Shown here in pieces: positions 1 to 4,257 of a DNA stretch of 10,391 nt. The notes below the pieces were generated by a model. That model was not told the DNA's origin. It saw nothing but the letters and a program-made list of their open reading frames with translations, and ran no database searches. A program made the translations under genes and the position numbers. How positions within the stretch are numbered: the first letter of the stretch is position 1; each line of letters opens with the position of its first letter. This DNA is from SIG710 sp045604985 (GTDB lineage: Bacteria > Bacillota > Clostridia > Oscillospirales > CAG-272), in assembly GCA_045604985.1 (NCBI GenBank), contig JAZUPD010000076.1:1-10391 (forward strand). The letters are read 5' to 3'.

Positions 1-166
1 CCCTTATAAACTGATTCATTTTTTGGGTCATAGTATATGTGCGCTTTTCCAATTCAAAATATGTATGAGGATACTTTTGACGAATAATAGTTTTTGCCGC
101 AGTTTCATTGCCTTCTAAAAGCATAGCAACTATTTCGGAAATTACAGTGCTCTTATCTTTGCTCAT
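1..166 (-). CDS. N-terminus of an unidentified small protein, possibly HNH-nuclease-like (runs off the window)
   Basis: Minus-strand reading frame with ATG at 166-164, open to the window edge (55 residues seen). It begins MSKDKSTVISEIVAM and continues with a charged, helical stretch ending near MNQFIR. A ribosome site GGGAGAAG (complement of 171-178) sits five bases before the ATG, which supports both the start and a real gene. From memory, small HNH-type proteins of Clostridia have similar N-termini, with a helical leader of about 60 residues before the nuclease motif. No HNH residues lie in the visible part, so the function is a guess. It is co-directional with the tRNA-Ser and the gene remnants to its right, and is separated from them by the hairpin at 219-246. 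Confidence 0.6.
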   Translation of the reverse strand, partial: MSKDKSTVISEIVAMLLEGNETAAKTIIRQKYPHTYFELEKRTYTMTQKMNQFIR

Positions 167-218
167 TTAACTTCTCCCGTTTCGTACTAATTTATCGAGC
201 CAATTATTGGAGAAAATA

Positions 219-246
219 AGACCGCAATTCGTGAGAACTGCGGTCT
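219..246 (-). terminator. tRNA-Ser-type terminator hairpin, copy 1
   Basis: Perfect 8-bp stem AGACCGCA/TGCGGTCT. The 12-base middle can add a TTC/GAA stem with a GTGA tetraloop. On the minus strand it is followed by TTATTTTC, a weak U-tract. It lies directly after the 3' end of a tRNA-Ser remnant (CCA at 250-252). Bases 219-245 are identical to 1228-1254, the hairpin after the intact tRNA-Ser, so terminator and tRNA 3' end were duplicated together. Confidence 0.7.
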
Positions 247-249
247 GTT

Positions 250-268
250 TGGCGCAGAGAGTGGGATT
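250..268 (-). pseudogene. tRNA-Ser 3'-end remnant (fragment C)
   Basis: Nineteen bases identical to 347-365. On the minus strand they form the last part of the T stem (ATCCCAC), the acceptor 3' strand TCTCTGC, the discriminator G and CCA. Beyond base 268 the T loop is altered and similarity stops, so no tRNA can fold. It keeps its downstream terminator hairpin (219-246). It is best read as the displaced 3' end left by an old integration or duplication at tRNA-Ser. A stretch of 19 bases could recombine with fragment B. Confidence 0.65.
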
Positions 269-308
269 TACCCTCCGGGCATAAACTTCGAATCGCATCC
301 ATCATAAT

Positions 309-347
309 AAAACAAAATAGCCGCGCTTTGTACGGCTATTTTGTTTT
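309..347 (-). terminator. Strong hairpin after tRNA-Ser fragment B
   Basis: Perfect 15-bp inverted repeat (309-323 with 333-347), 9-base loop. A GC-rich tip AGCCG/CGGCT sits on an A/T-rich base, giving T-rich tails in both directions. On the minus strand it begins immediately after the CCA of fragment B, where a tRNA terminator belongs. It differs in sequence from the hairpins at 219-246 and 1228-1254, so fragment B came with its own terminator. Confidence 0.7.
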
Positions 348-402
348 GGCGCAGAGAGTGGGATTCGAACCCACGTGTGCTTGCGCACAAACTGATTTCG
401 AG
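347..402 (-). pseudogene. tRNA-Ser(CGA) 3' half (fragment B), attR-like
   Basis: Read on minus: anticodon loop CTCGAAA, 3' anticodon stem TCAGT, long class II variable arm (TGTGC/GCACA stem, GCAA loop), T arm GTGGG-TTCGAAT-CCCAC, acceptor TCTCTGC, G, CCA (347-349). It aligns with the 3' half of the intact tRNA, but the variable-arm and T-arm substitutions are compensated on both sides of each stem. It therefore descends from a functional tRNA-Ser rather than from random decay of the neighbour. There is no D arm, and the bases before the anticodon loop (403 onward on plus) do not match a tRNA-Ser 5' half. Similarity stops at the outer edge of the anticodon loop. A partly matching ACAGAGA lies upstream but cannot give a normal cloverleaf. 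Confidence 0.75.
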
Positions 403-465
403 CAGCTGTAAAGCAGGCTCTCTCTGTCCCTCACTATCCCTAATTACCGCAAAAATTACCAAATT

Positions 466-536
466 AGTGACCGCTTTATTGCCCCTTCCGAGAAAAATGC
501 ACGGCTTTCTCAAGGCCGAAGGGACGGGCGGTCACT
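466..536. repeat. Nested inverted-repeat hairpin, copy 1
   Basis: Outer perfect 9-bp arms AGTGACCGC (466-474) and GCGGTCACT (528-536), then inner arms CCCTT/AAGGG (483-487, 519-523), then a hairpin CGGCTTT/AAGGCCG with one bulge (502-517). The inner part, TGCACGGCTTT(N)2CAAGGCCGA, recurs at 1371-1392. On minus the inner hairpin is followed by TGCATTTTTC, so it could terminate the gene remnant that stops at 538. It could equally be an arm of an old recombination site or a structured RNA. Confidence 0.55.
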
Positions 537-537
537 T

Positions 538-900
538 TTATCCCAACCTAATGTAATCCAATTTACAAAGCGCGTATCTGTATTTGTATCCGTTGTCGTT
601 TACAACGATATAATCATTTTCTCGGTTAACGCTAAAAACTCGTCCGCTAATCGTTTTGATTTTCAGTTCATCATAAGACCAGTGGTGAACGATTGAGATC
701 GAATCAATATCGTTTCGGGTAAGTAAACCTTCCGGCGTTGTAAAGTGCAACGATTCGTCACAGACAATGCAGTGTAATGATTTGCCCCAAGAATTGCAGT
801 AAAGATAATCTGCGGCAATGCATCGGTCAAAAAATCTTTCCGCATTATTACTCCAAGATACTTTTCCGTCATTTTGAATGTGGTTCCCAAACCGCGATAC
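538..900 (-). pseudogene. 3' remnant of an unrecognised gene
   Basis: A minus-strand frame opens just after a TGA (903-901) and runs 120 codons to TAA at 540-538. The translation looks like real protein: a CIVC-type CxxC near residues 44-47, aromatic-rich segments, and a beta-rich tail with ISIVHHWSYDEL and TISGRVFSVNRENDYIVV, ending KLDYIRLG. There is no start codon with a ribosome site at its 5' end; a downstream ATG is not in this frame. The upstream junction is with a truncated acetyltransferase in another frame. I do not recognise the family. It is followed by the hairpin at 466-536. It is probably the tail of a gene fused to foreign DNA by recombination, or possibly the -1 frame product of the upstream gene. 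Confidence 0.5.
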
Positions 901-1175
901 TCATCTTTTATGTATATATCTTCAATCCAAATACAGGCTTTTCCAAATTCTGTCGAGAAACTTTTTGCTAACATAGCGTATCCTTGGATGCGATTATCGT
1001 TTTCAAAAACATACCCCTCAATATAAGGATTTTCATTTATGCAGTTATCTATATCCGTGTTGAATATATCTTCCGAACCATTTGTAAATACTGCTTCGGA
1101 TGCATAAAATATTCTCATCATTTCAAGAATCTGATGTCTATCCTGTTCTTCCATATATCTGATTCTGCTTTTCAT
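885..1175 (-). pseudogene. Truncated GNAT-family N-acetyltransferase
   Basis: ATG at 1175-1173 is preceded by GGGGTG (complement of 1183-1188) seven bases upstream. A GTG at 1184 overlaps the ribosome site and is less likely. The first 97 residues fit the N-terminal half of a GNAT acetyltransferase: helix-rich start RIRYMEEQDRHQILEMM, strand IEGYVFENDNRIQGYAML, then the acetyl-CoA binding motif A, IWIEDIYIKDEYRGLG, matching R/QxxGxG/A. The rest of motif A and the C-terminal substrate-binding half are missing. In the same frame the reading continues to 663 with sequence that does not resemble GNAT (TTFKMTEKYLG onward), while a different frame becomes protein-like from 900. It should not be an active acetyltransferase. 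Its usual role would be transferring acetyl from acetyl-CoA to an unknown small substrate. It lies inside the tRNA-Ser scar region, directly downstream of the intact tRNA terminator. Confidence 0.7.
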
Positions 1176-1227
1176 GTCTTTCACCCCACAAATTCTTATT
1201 TATCGAACTGTTTATAGTGTAAAATTA

Positions 1228-1254
1228 AGACCGCAATTCGTGAGAACTGCGGTC
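1228..1254 (-). terminator. tRNA-Ser terminator hairpin, copy 2
   Basis: Stem GACCGCA/TGCGGTC with the inner TTC/GAA stem and GTGA loop, followed on minus by TTAATTTTAC. It begins five bases after the CCA of the intact tRNA-Ser, so it should end that transcript. It is identical over 27 bases to 219-245. Confidence 0.8.
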
Positions 1255-1259
1255 CGATT

Positions 1260-1348
1260 TGGCGGAGAGAGAGGGATTCGAACCCTCGTGCGCGTGAGCG
1301 CAAACTGATTTCGAGTCAGCCCCGTTATGACCACTTCGATATCTCTCC
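1260..1348 (-). tRNA. tRNA-Ser, anticodon CGA, CCA encoded
   Basis: A full class II cloverleaf reads on minus. Acceptor GGAGAGA/TCTCTCC; D stem TCG/CGG with the GTGG motif in the loop; anticodon stem GCTGA/TCAGT with loop CTCGAAA (anticodon CGA at 1313-1311, reads UCG); long variable arm TGCGC-TCAC-GCGCA; T arm GAGGG-TTCGAAT-CCCTC; discriminator G and encoded CCA (1262-1260). All stems pair. A terminator follows at once. No convincing promoter lies within the 150 bp upstream; the nearest consensus promoter is at 1747-1775, beyond two 5' tRNA-Ser remnants. The mature tRNA would then have to be cut by RNase P from a leader of about 390 bases. Confidence 0.95.
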
Positions 1349-1362
1349 GTATTTGGTTGTGT

Positions 1363-1420
1363 TTGAATTTTGCACGGCTTTTGCAAGGCCGATAGTGAAA
1401 TGCTGTCATCCAAAATTCAA
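1363..1420. repeat. Nested inverted-repeat hairpin, copy 2
   Basis: Outer perfect 9-bp arms TTGAATTTT (1363-1371) and AAAATTCAA (1412-1420) enclose an inner hairpin CGGCTTT-TGC-AAGGCCG (1375-1391). The inner motif matches copy 1 (499-518) at 20 of about 22 bases, while the outer arms are unrelated in sequence yet perfectly paired in both. In copy 2 no T-run follows, so it is not a clear terminator. On minus it lies 15-25 bases ahead of the 5' end of the intact tRNA-Ser. An additional AAATGCT/AGCATTT pair (1398-1404, 1430-1436) overlaps its edge. Confidence 0.5.
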
Positions 1421-1458
1421 GAAAAATGAAGCATTTGCGAGTAAAACGAAGGATTCAA

Positions 1459-1489
1459 GAGCTTTCGCAACTTCGAAAGTGATAAGCTC
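1459..1489. repeat. Stem-loop in the tRNA-Ser leader
   Basis: Outer GAGCTT/AAGCTC (1459-1464 with 1484-1489) encloses CTTTCG/CGAAAG with a six-base loop. It lies eight bases from the broken end of the 5' half at 1497. Role unknown; it could be part of an attachment-site arm or simply leader structure. Confidence 0.4.
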
Positions 1490-1496
1490 GGCTACC

Positions 1497-1540
1497 TTTC
1501 GAGTCAGCCCCGTTATGACCACTTCGATATCTCTCCGTAT
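1497..1540 (-). pseudogene. tRNA-Ser(CGA) 5' half (fragment D), attL-like
   Basis: Forty-four bases identical to 1309-1352, the 5' half of the intact tRNA from the anticodon loop through the D arm and acceptor 5' strand, plus four bases upstream. On minus it reads GGAGAGA...CTCGAAA and then diverges at the last base of the anticodon loop into unrelated sequence. No 3' half follows, so no tRNA forms. The perfect identity points to a recent duplication or strong gene conversion. Its edge and that of fragment B coincide at the same seven bases. Confidence 0.85.
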
Positions 1541-1596
1541 ATGTTAAGCTCCCTTTGGAGCAAAACAAGCTATTCAATTTTTCATCGAACGGGGAA

Positions 1597-1733
1597 CCCC
1601 GTTATGTCCTGCCCAGATGCCCGAAATTTTTTGCTCGCTGTTCGCTTCGCAAAATTTCGACCGCTGCCACTCCTTATTGCTCCCTTCATCCGCCACCGGC
1701 GACGGTCGCAAACATCCTCACTTCGATATCTCT
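1597..1733 (-). pseudogene. tRNA-Ser 5' remnant split in its D loop (fragment E)
   Basis: Two blocks match the 5' part of the intact tRNA in order and orientation: 1719-1733 (15 bases, AGAGATATCGAAGTG on minus) and 1597-1606 (CATAACGGGG on minus). About 112 bases (1607-1718) lie between them, replacing two bases of the D loop. The first two acceptor bases are changed (TA for GG) and the 3' half is absent. The 112-base insert is GC-richer than its surroundings and highly structured: CGAAATTTT...AAAATTTCG at 1622-1659 with two extra T, CGACCG/CGGTCG at 1657-1662 and 1704-1709, and CGCC-ACC-GGCG inside. The remnant sits at the right distance behind the promoter at 1747-1775, so it marks the original tRNA gene position. 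The blocks are short, hence moderate certainty. Confidence 0.55.
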
Positions 1734-1746
1734 TACAACGAAGGAT

Positions 1747-1775
1747 ATTATACCACACATCTTTTGTTTTTTCAA
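1747..1775 (-). promoter_or_regulatory. Sigma-A promoter of the tRNA-Ser locus
   Basis: On minus: -35 TTGAAA (complement of 1770-1775), 17-bp spacer, -10 TATAAT (complement of 1747-1752). The predicted start near 1740 is a few bases before the 5' end of fragment E (about 1735), the normal spacing for a tRNA promoter. It is the only near-consensus promoter found upstream of the intact tRNA on this strand. Confidence 0.8.
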
Positions 1776-2056
1776 GTCTTTTTCAAAAAAAGATAAAAAA
1801 TTTTTATGTTCTCCTTCTGATAATAATACAAAAATCGGATGCCGTTTTGTCGTCTCTGAGGTATTATATTTTTAAAGTTTTACTCTTTAGATTGACGCTC
1901 AATATGTTTGCATTATGCTCAAATTCAGTCTTGATGATGTATGAGATTTTTTGATATGGCAAACGATGAAAGCAATACAGCAAGTCTGTAAATAATTTTT
2001 GCTCACACATCTGAAGAAGAAACAAAAAAGATCATTCTTATGTGCTTCAATATTAT
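1776..2056. other. Intergenic stretch, no gene seen
   Basis: AT-rich DNA between the tRNA-Ser promoter and the terminator of the ACP operon. No reading frame with a ribosome site was found on either strand. A plus-strand TTGACG (1892-1897) with TATGCT (1914-1919) at 16-bp spacing is the only promoter-like pair, and it leads into no gene. Confidence 0.6.
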
Positions 2057-2063
2057 AAAAATA

Positions 2064-2085
2064 AAGCGGCTTACATAAGCCGCTT
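2064..2085 (-). terminator. Intrinsic terminator of the ligase-ACP operon
   Basis: Nine-bp perfect stem AAGCGGCTT/AAGCCGCTT, closable by one further A-T pair around a two-base loop. On minus it is followed by TATTTTTAT. It starts four bases past the ACP stop codon. Confidence 0.9.
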
Positions 2086-2089
2086 CATT

Positions 2090-2314
2090 TTATTTGCAAT
2101 CCTCAATAAACTTAACGATATCTCCGACAGTTGTTAACTTGTGGATGTCATCGTCCGGGAACTGAACATTAAATTCGTCCTCGCAGCGCATTGCCAGATC
2201 CATAAGCTCAACAGAATTGATGCCCAGATCCTGGGAAAGGTCGCTATTCATGGAAATGTCGGATTCATTGATGTCAAATTCATCAACGAGCATTGCTTTT
2301 ATTTTGTCAAACAT
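2090..2314 (-). CDS. Acyl carrier protein
   Basis: A 74-residue acidic protein with the four-helix ACP pattern. The phosphopantetheine-carrying serine is Ser34 in LGINSVELMDL. The usual Asp-Ser-Leu is Asn-Ser-Val here, a tolerated variation seen in accessory ACPs. The N-terminus MFDKIKAMLVDEFDI and C-terminus VGDIVKFIEDCK are typical. I chose the ATG at 2314-2312 because GGAGG (complement of 2323-2327) lies eight bases before it; an ATG seven codons upstream would overlap that site. It follows the acyl ligase by 48 bases on the same transcript, so it is probably the carrier charged by that enzyme. It would need a phosphopantetheinyl transferase encoded elsewhere. The fatty-acid-synthesis acpP normally sits among fab genes, so this is more likely a dedicated second ACP. 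Confidence 0.92.
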   Translation of the reverse strand: MFDKIKAMLVDEFDINESDISMNSDLSQDLGINSVELMDLAMRCEDEFNVQFPDDDIHKLTTVGDIVKFIEDCK

Positions 2315-2362
2315 AGTAAAAACCTCCGTTGCCATATGGCGTTATTTATTTAAATTTTTTAT

Positions 2363-4069
2363 TTACTTGATTTTAAATCGCTGAATCTTCTTTGAGGTGG
2401 TTCTCTCAAAAAGTTCCTTGCGTAGCTCGACTTTTCTTATCTGCTTATAGGAAGGAAGCGACTGATTTACGTTATTGATCTCGATCTTTATCATCTCATA
2501 GATCTCATCGTCGGTCTTGCCATTGAGTATTTCCATATTTGGAACGCAAATAGCGGTGATAGTAGGCTCACTTGCTTCATTTTCCCTTGCCAAAACCACT
2601 GATTCAAGGATAATGTCGATAGGTGCGATATATTCCTCAATCTCTTCGGGAAAAACATTCTTTCCGTTAGAGAGTATGATGACGTTTTTCTTTCTTCCCG
2701 TTATATAGATATATCCGTCTTTATCCATTCTTCCGATGTCACCGGTTCTGAACCATCCGTCCTCGGTAAATGCTTCCTTTGTGGCTTCGGGATTTTTATA
2801 ATACCCCATCATAACATTGTCGCCCTTAACGAGAATTTCGCCCGTGTCCTCACCGAAAGCCTTATCTATCTTTACGGTACATCCCTGAACAGGCTGTCCA
2901 ACGCTCTTAAGCCTTACCTTACCCGCACGGTTTACTGCGACGAGAGGAGCACATTCCGTAATTCCGTAGCCCTCAAGTATTGTTATTCCGAAAGCATAAA
3001 AATCCTTAACAAGATCTGAACTGAGCGGAGCACCGCCACAGATTATACTTTTAAGATTTCCGCCAAAGGAATCAATGATCTCCTTGAAGAGCTTGCGGCG
3101 AATATCAATTCCGCAGCCGAGTAGCACATTGTCAAATCCCATTGCGAATTTCAGTTTGCCTTCGATCCCCTTTTTCTTTATTTCTGCCCAGATCTTTTTG
3201 TGCATCGTTTCGGCAAAAAGCGGAACGAGCATGAGTGCGTTTGGCTTGAAGCTTTTGAAATTCTTCATTACATGCTTAAGCGAATCGTTGATAAGAACCT
3301 CTGCGCCAATGTTCATAAGCGCAAGATGGCCGCAAGTCATCTCATAGGTGTGATGAGGAGGGAGTACCGAAACGAATGTGTTTCTTTCATCATACGGGGT
3401 TGACTGACATGAAGCGTTTATTGCGGCGGTAAGATTTGCTGTTGAAAGCATAACTCCCTTTGCCGTTCCCGTCGAACCGGATGTAAAAATAACAGCCGCC
3501 ATTTTTTCGGGAACTATTTCATATGAAGAGTATGTGGTGTCACCGTTCTTCAGTGCGTTTTTACCCAATTCTATGAAATTGAGTATAGAAATATTCGCCT
3601 CATCCTCAACAAAATCATTATTTGGGTTTATTGCAACAAAAAGCTTGACATTGGCAAGAAGAGGTTTGATAGCCTCGATCTTATCGGCAAGCTTTTCGGT
3701 ATAGAAAACCGCCTCAACTTCGGCAAAATTCATAAAATAAGCTGTCTGCTCGTTAGAAAGGTCCGGATCAACAGGGACTATGTGTCCTCCGCCGTTTACA
3801 ACCGAAATATAGGTTGCGGTATATCTGGGATGAGTGTGACCGATAACGGCAACACCTTTTCCCATAAGTCCTTTGCTTGCAAGCGCAGCACCGATCTGGA
3901 GGGTTTCGTGATAAAGACGCTTATAAGAGTACTTAAGCGTTTCACCGTTTTCGATATAATAATAGAGTGGCTTGTGACCGAATGCGTCAGCACCGCTTTT
4001 CACAAGATCTCGAAGATCTGCTATAACTTTCGGCTTTTTAGCACCCTTCAGGTTATTTACCATTCTCAT
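2363..4069 (-). CDS. AMP-forming acyl ligase (acyl-CoA or acyl-ACP synthetase)
   Basis: 568 residues, full length for the ANL (adenylate-forming) superfamily. It activates a carboxylate with ATP to an acyl-AMP and passes it to a thiol, either CoA or a carrier. Motifs in order: P-loop TSGSTGTAKG (196-205), YGITECAP (368-375), GWFRTGD with the ATP-ribose Asp444 (438-444), hinge region with GRKKN (458-462), and the C-terminal catalytic lysine in TTSKKIQR, Lys561 by alignment (557-564). No membrane segment is seen, so it acts in the cytoplasm. The ATG at 4069 has AGGAG (complement of 4078-4082) eight bases upstream; the ATG at 4063 is less well placed. Transcription comes from a consensus promoter at 4131-4159. 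The sequence resembles long-chain fatty acid ligases, but the ACP gene directly downstream suggests carrier loading, as in acyl-ACP synthetases. Substrate cannot be read from the sequence. Confidence 0.9.
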   Translation of the reverse strand: MRMVNNLKGAKKPKVIADLRDLVKSGADAFGHKPLYYYIENGETLKYSYKRLYHETLQIGAALASKGLMGKGVAVIGHTHPRYTATYISVVNGGGHIVPVDPDLSNEQTAYFMNFAEVEAVFYTEKLADKIEAIKPLLANVKLFVAINPNNDFVEDEANISILNFIELGKNALKNGDTTYSSYEIVPEKMAAVIFTSGSTGTAKGVMLSTANLTAAINASCQSTPYDERNTFVSVLPPHHTYEMTCGHLALMNIGAEVLINDSLKHVMKNFKSFKPNALMLVPLFAETMHKKIWAEIKKKGIEGKLKFAMGFDNVLLGCGIDIRRKLFKEIIDSFGGNLKSIICGGAPLSSDLVKDFYAFGITILEGYGITECAPLVAVNRAGKVRLKSVGQPVQGCTVKIDKAFGEDTGEILVKGDNVMMGYYKNPEATKEAFTEDGWFRTGDIGRMDKDGYIYITGRKKNVIILSNGKNVFPEEIEEYIAPIDIILESVVLARENEASEPTITAICVPNMEILNGKTDDEIYEMIKIEINNVNQSLPSYKQIRKVELRKELFERTTSKKIQRFKIK

Positions 4070-4130
4070 TTCTAAAACTCCTATTTAAAGATTAACAAAA
4101 ATAACAGTTAAAAATGCCCGAGTCTGATAT

Positions 4131-4159
4131 ATTGTATCACAAAGCGACATATATGTCAA
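4131..4159 (-). promoter_or_regulatory. Sigma-A promoter of the ligase-ACP operon
   Basis: On minus: -35 TTGACA (complement of 4154-4159), 17-bp spacer, -10 TACAAT (complement of 4131-4136). The expected start is near 4124, giving a leader of about 55 bases before the ligase ATG. Confidence 0.85.
4146..4157. promoter_or_regulatory. Palindrome over the -35 box, possible operator
   Basis: Perfect 12-bp palindrome GACATATATGTC that overlaps four bases of the ligase -35 element and extends into the spacer. A dimeric repressor bound here would block the promoter. No regulator gene is in the window, and a 12-bp AT-rich palindrome can arise by chance. Confidence 0.35.
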
Positions 4160-4198
4160 GTAAAACTCTAAAAAATTGTCACTATTTAAGGTATTGTG

Positions 4199-4227
4199 TT
4201 GACTGAAAAGATAAAAATGTGTATAAT
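4199..4227 (+). promoter_or_regulatory. Sigma-A promoter of comEC
   Basis: -35 TTGACT (4199-4204), 17-bp spacer, -10 TATAAT (4222-4227). It is divergent from the ligase promoter, with 39 bp between the two -35 boxes. The expected start near 4234 leaves a leader of about 24 bases to the comEC ATG at 4258. Confidence 0.85.
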
Positions 4228-4257
4228 TATATACAAAAAGTGAGAGGAGGTGTGCAT

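Larger units (their letters stand above)
347..1540. mobile_element. Putative remnant of an element integrated at the tRNA-Ser anticodon loop
   Basis: The interval is bounded by a tRNA-Ser 3' half on the left and a tRNA-Ser 5' half on the right, sharing exactly TTTCGAG (396-402 and 1497-1503) in direct orientation. That is the layout expected when a tyrosine recombinase inserts DNA at a tRNA anticodon loop with a 7-bp overlap. The interior (403-1496) carries an intact tRNA-Ser with terminator, a truncated acetyltransferase, a gene tail and two related hairpins. There is no integrase, transposase or complete cargo gene, so this is a decayed or internally deleted element, or the result of several nested events. 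Joining the two halves would give a tRNA-Ser with one acceptor mismatch (G2 with G71), so the pair is either slightly decayed or comes from two different events. Confidence 0.45.

Noticed and set aside
466..540. Integron attC site
   Set aside because: The inverted repeat has no matching GTTRRRY/RYYYAAC pair at its ends and no integrase or cassette array is present.
268..556. Overlapping short frames on both strands across the left tRNA-Ser remnants
   Set aside because: Their residues (for example WDSNPR) come from reading the T loop of tRNA genes, a common artefact, and there is no ribosome site.
219..1254. CRISPR array
   Set aside because: There are only two or three copies of each repeat, spaced irregularly, and they derive from tRNA and terminator sequences.
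347..1540. Split tRNA joined by trans-splicing, or a group I intron in the anticodon loop
   Set aside because: Trans-spliced tRNA halves are known in archaea, not in this kind of bacterium. The intervening DNA holds an intact tRNA and gene pieces with no group I core that I can see, and the 3' half lies downstream with its own terminator.
1541..1954. Plus-strand frames of 106 and 137 codons
   Set aside because: They run antisense through the tRNA remnant, its insert and its promoter, are rich in low-quality residues and have no ribosome site.
1892..1990. Plus-strand promoter-like pair TTGACG/TATGCT with a tiny 11-codon frame (ATG near 1958)
   Set aside because: The spacing is 16 with a poor -10, there is no ribosome site, and no longer gene follows.
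4219..4257. GTG start at 4219 for comEC
   Set aside because: It falls inside the promoter -10 region and ahead of the predicted transcription start. ATG 4258 has an ideal ribosome site.
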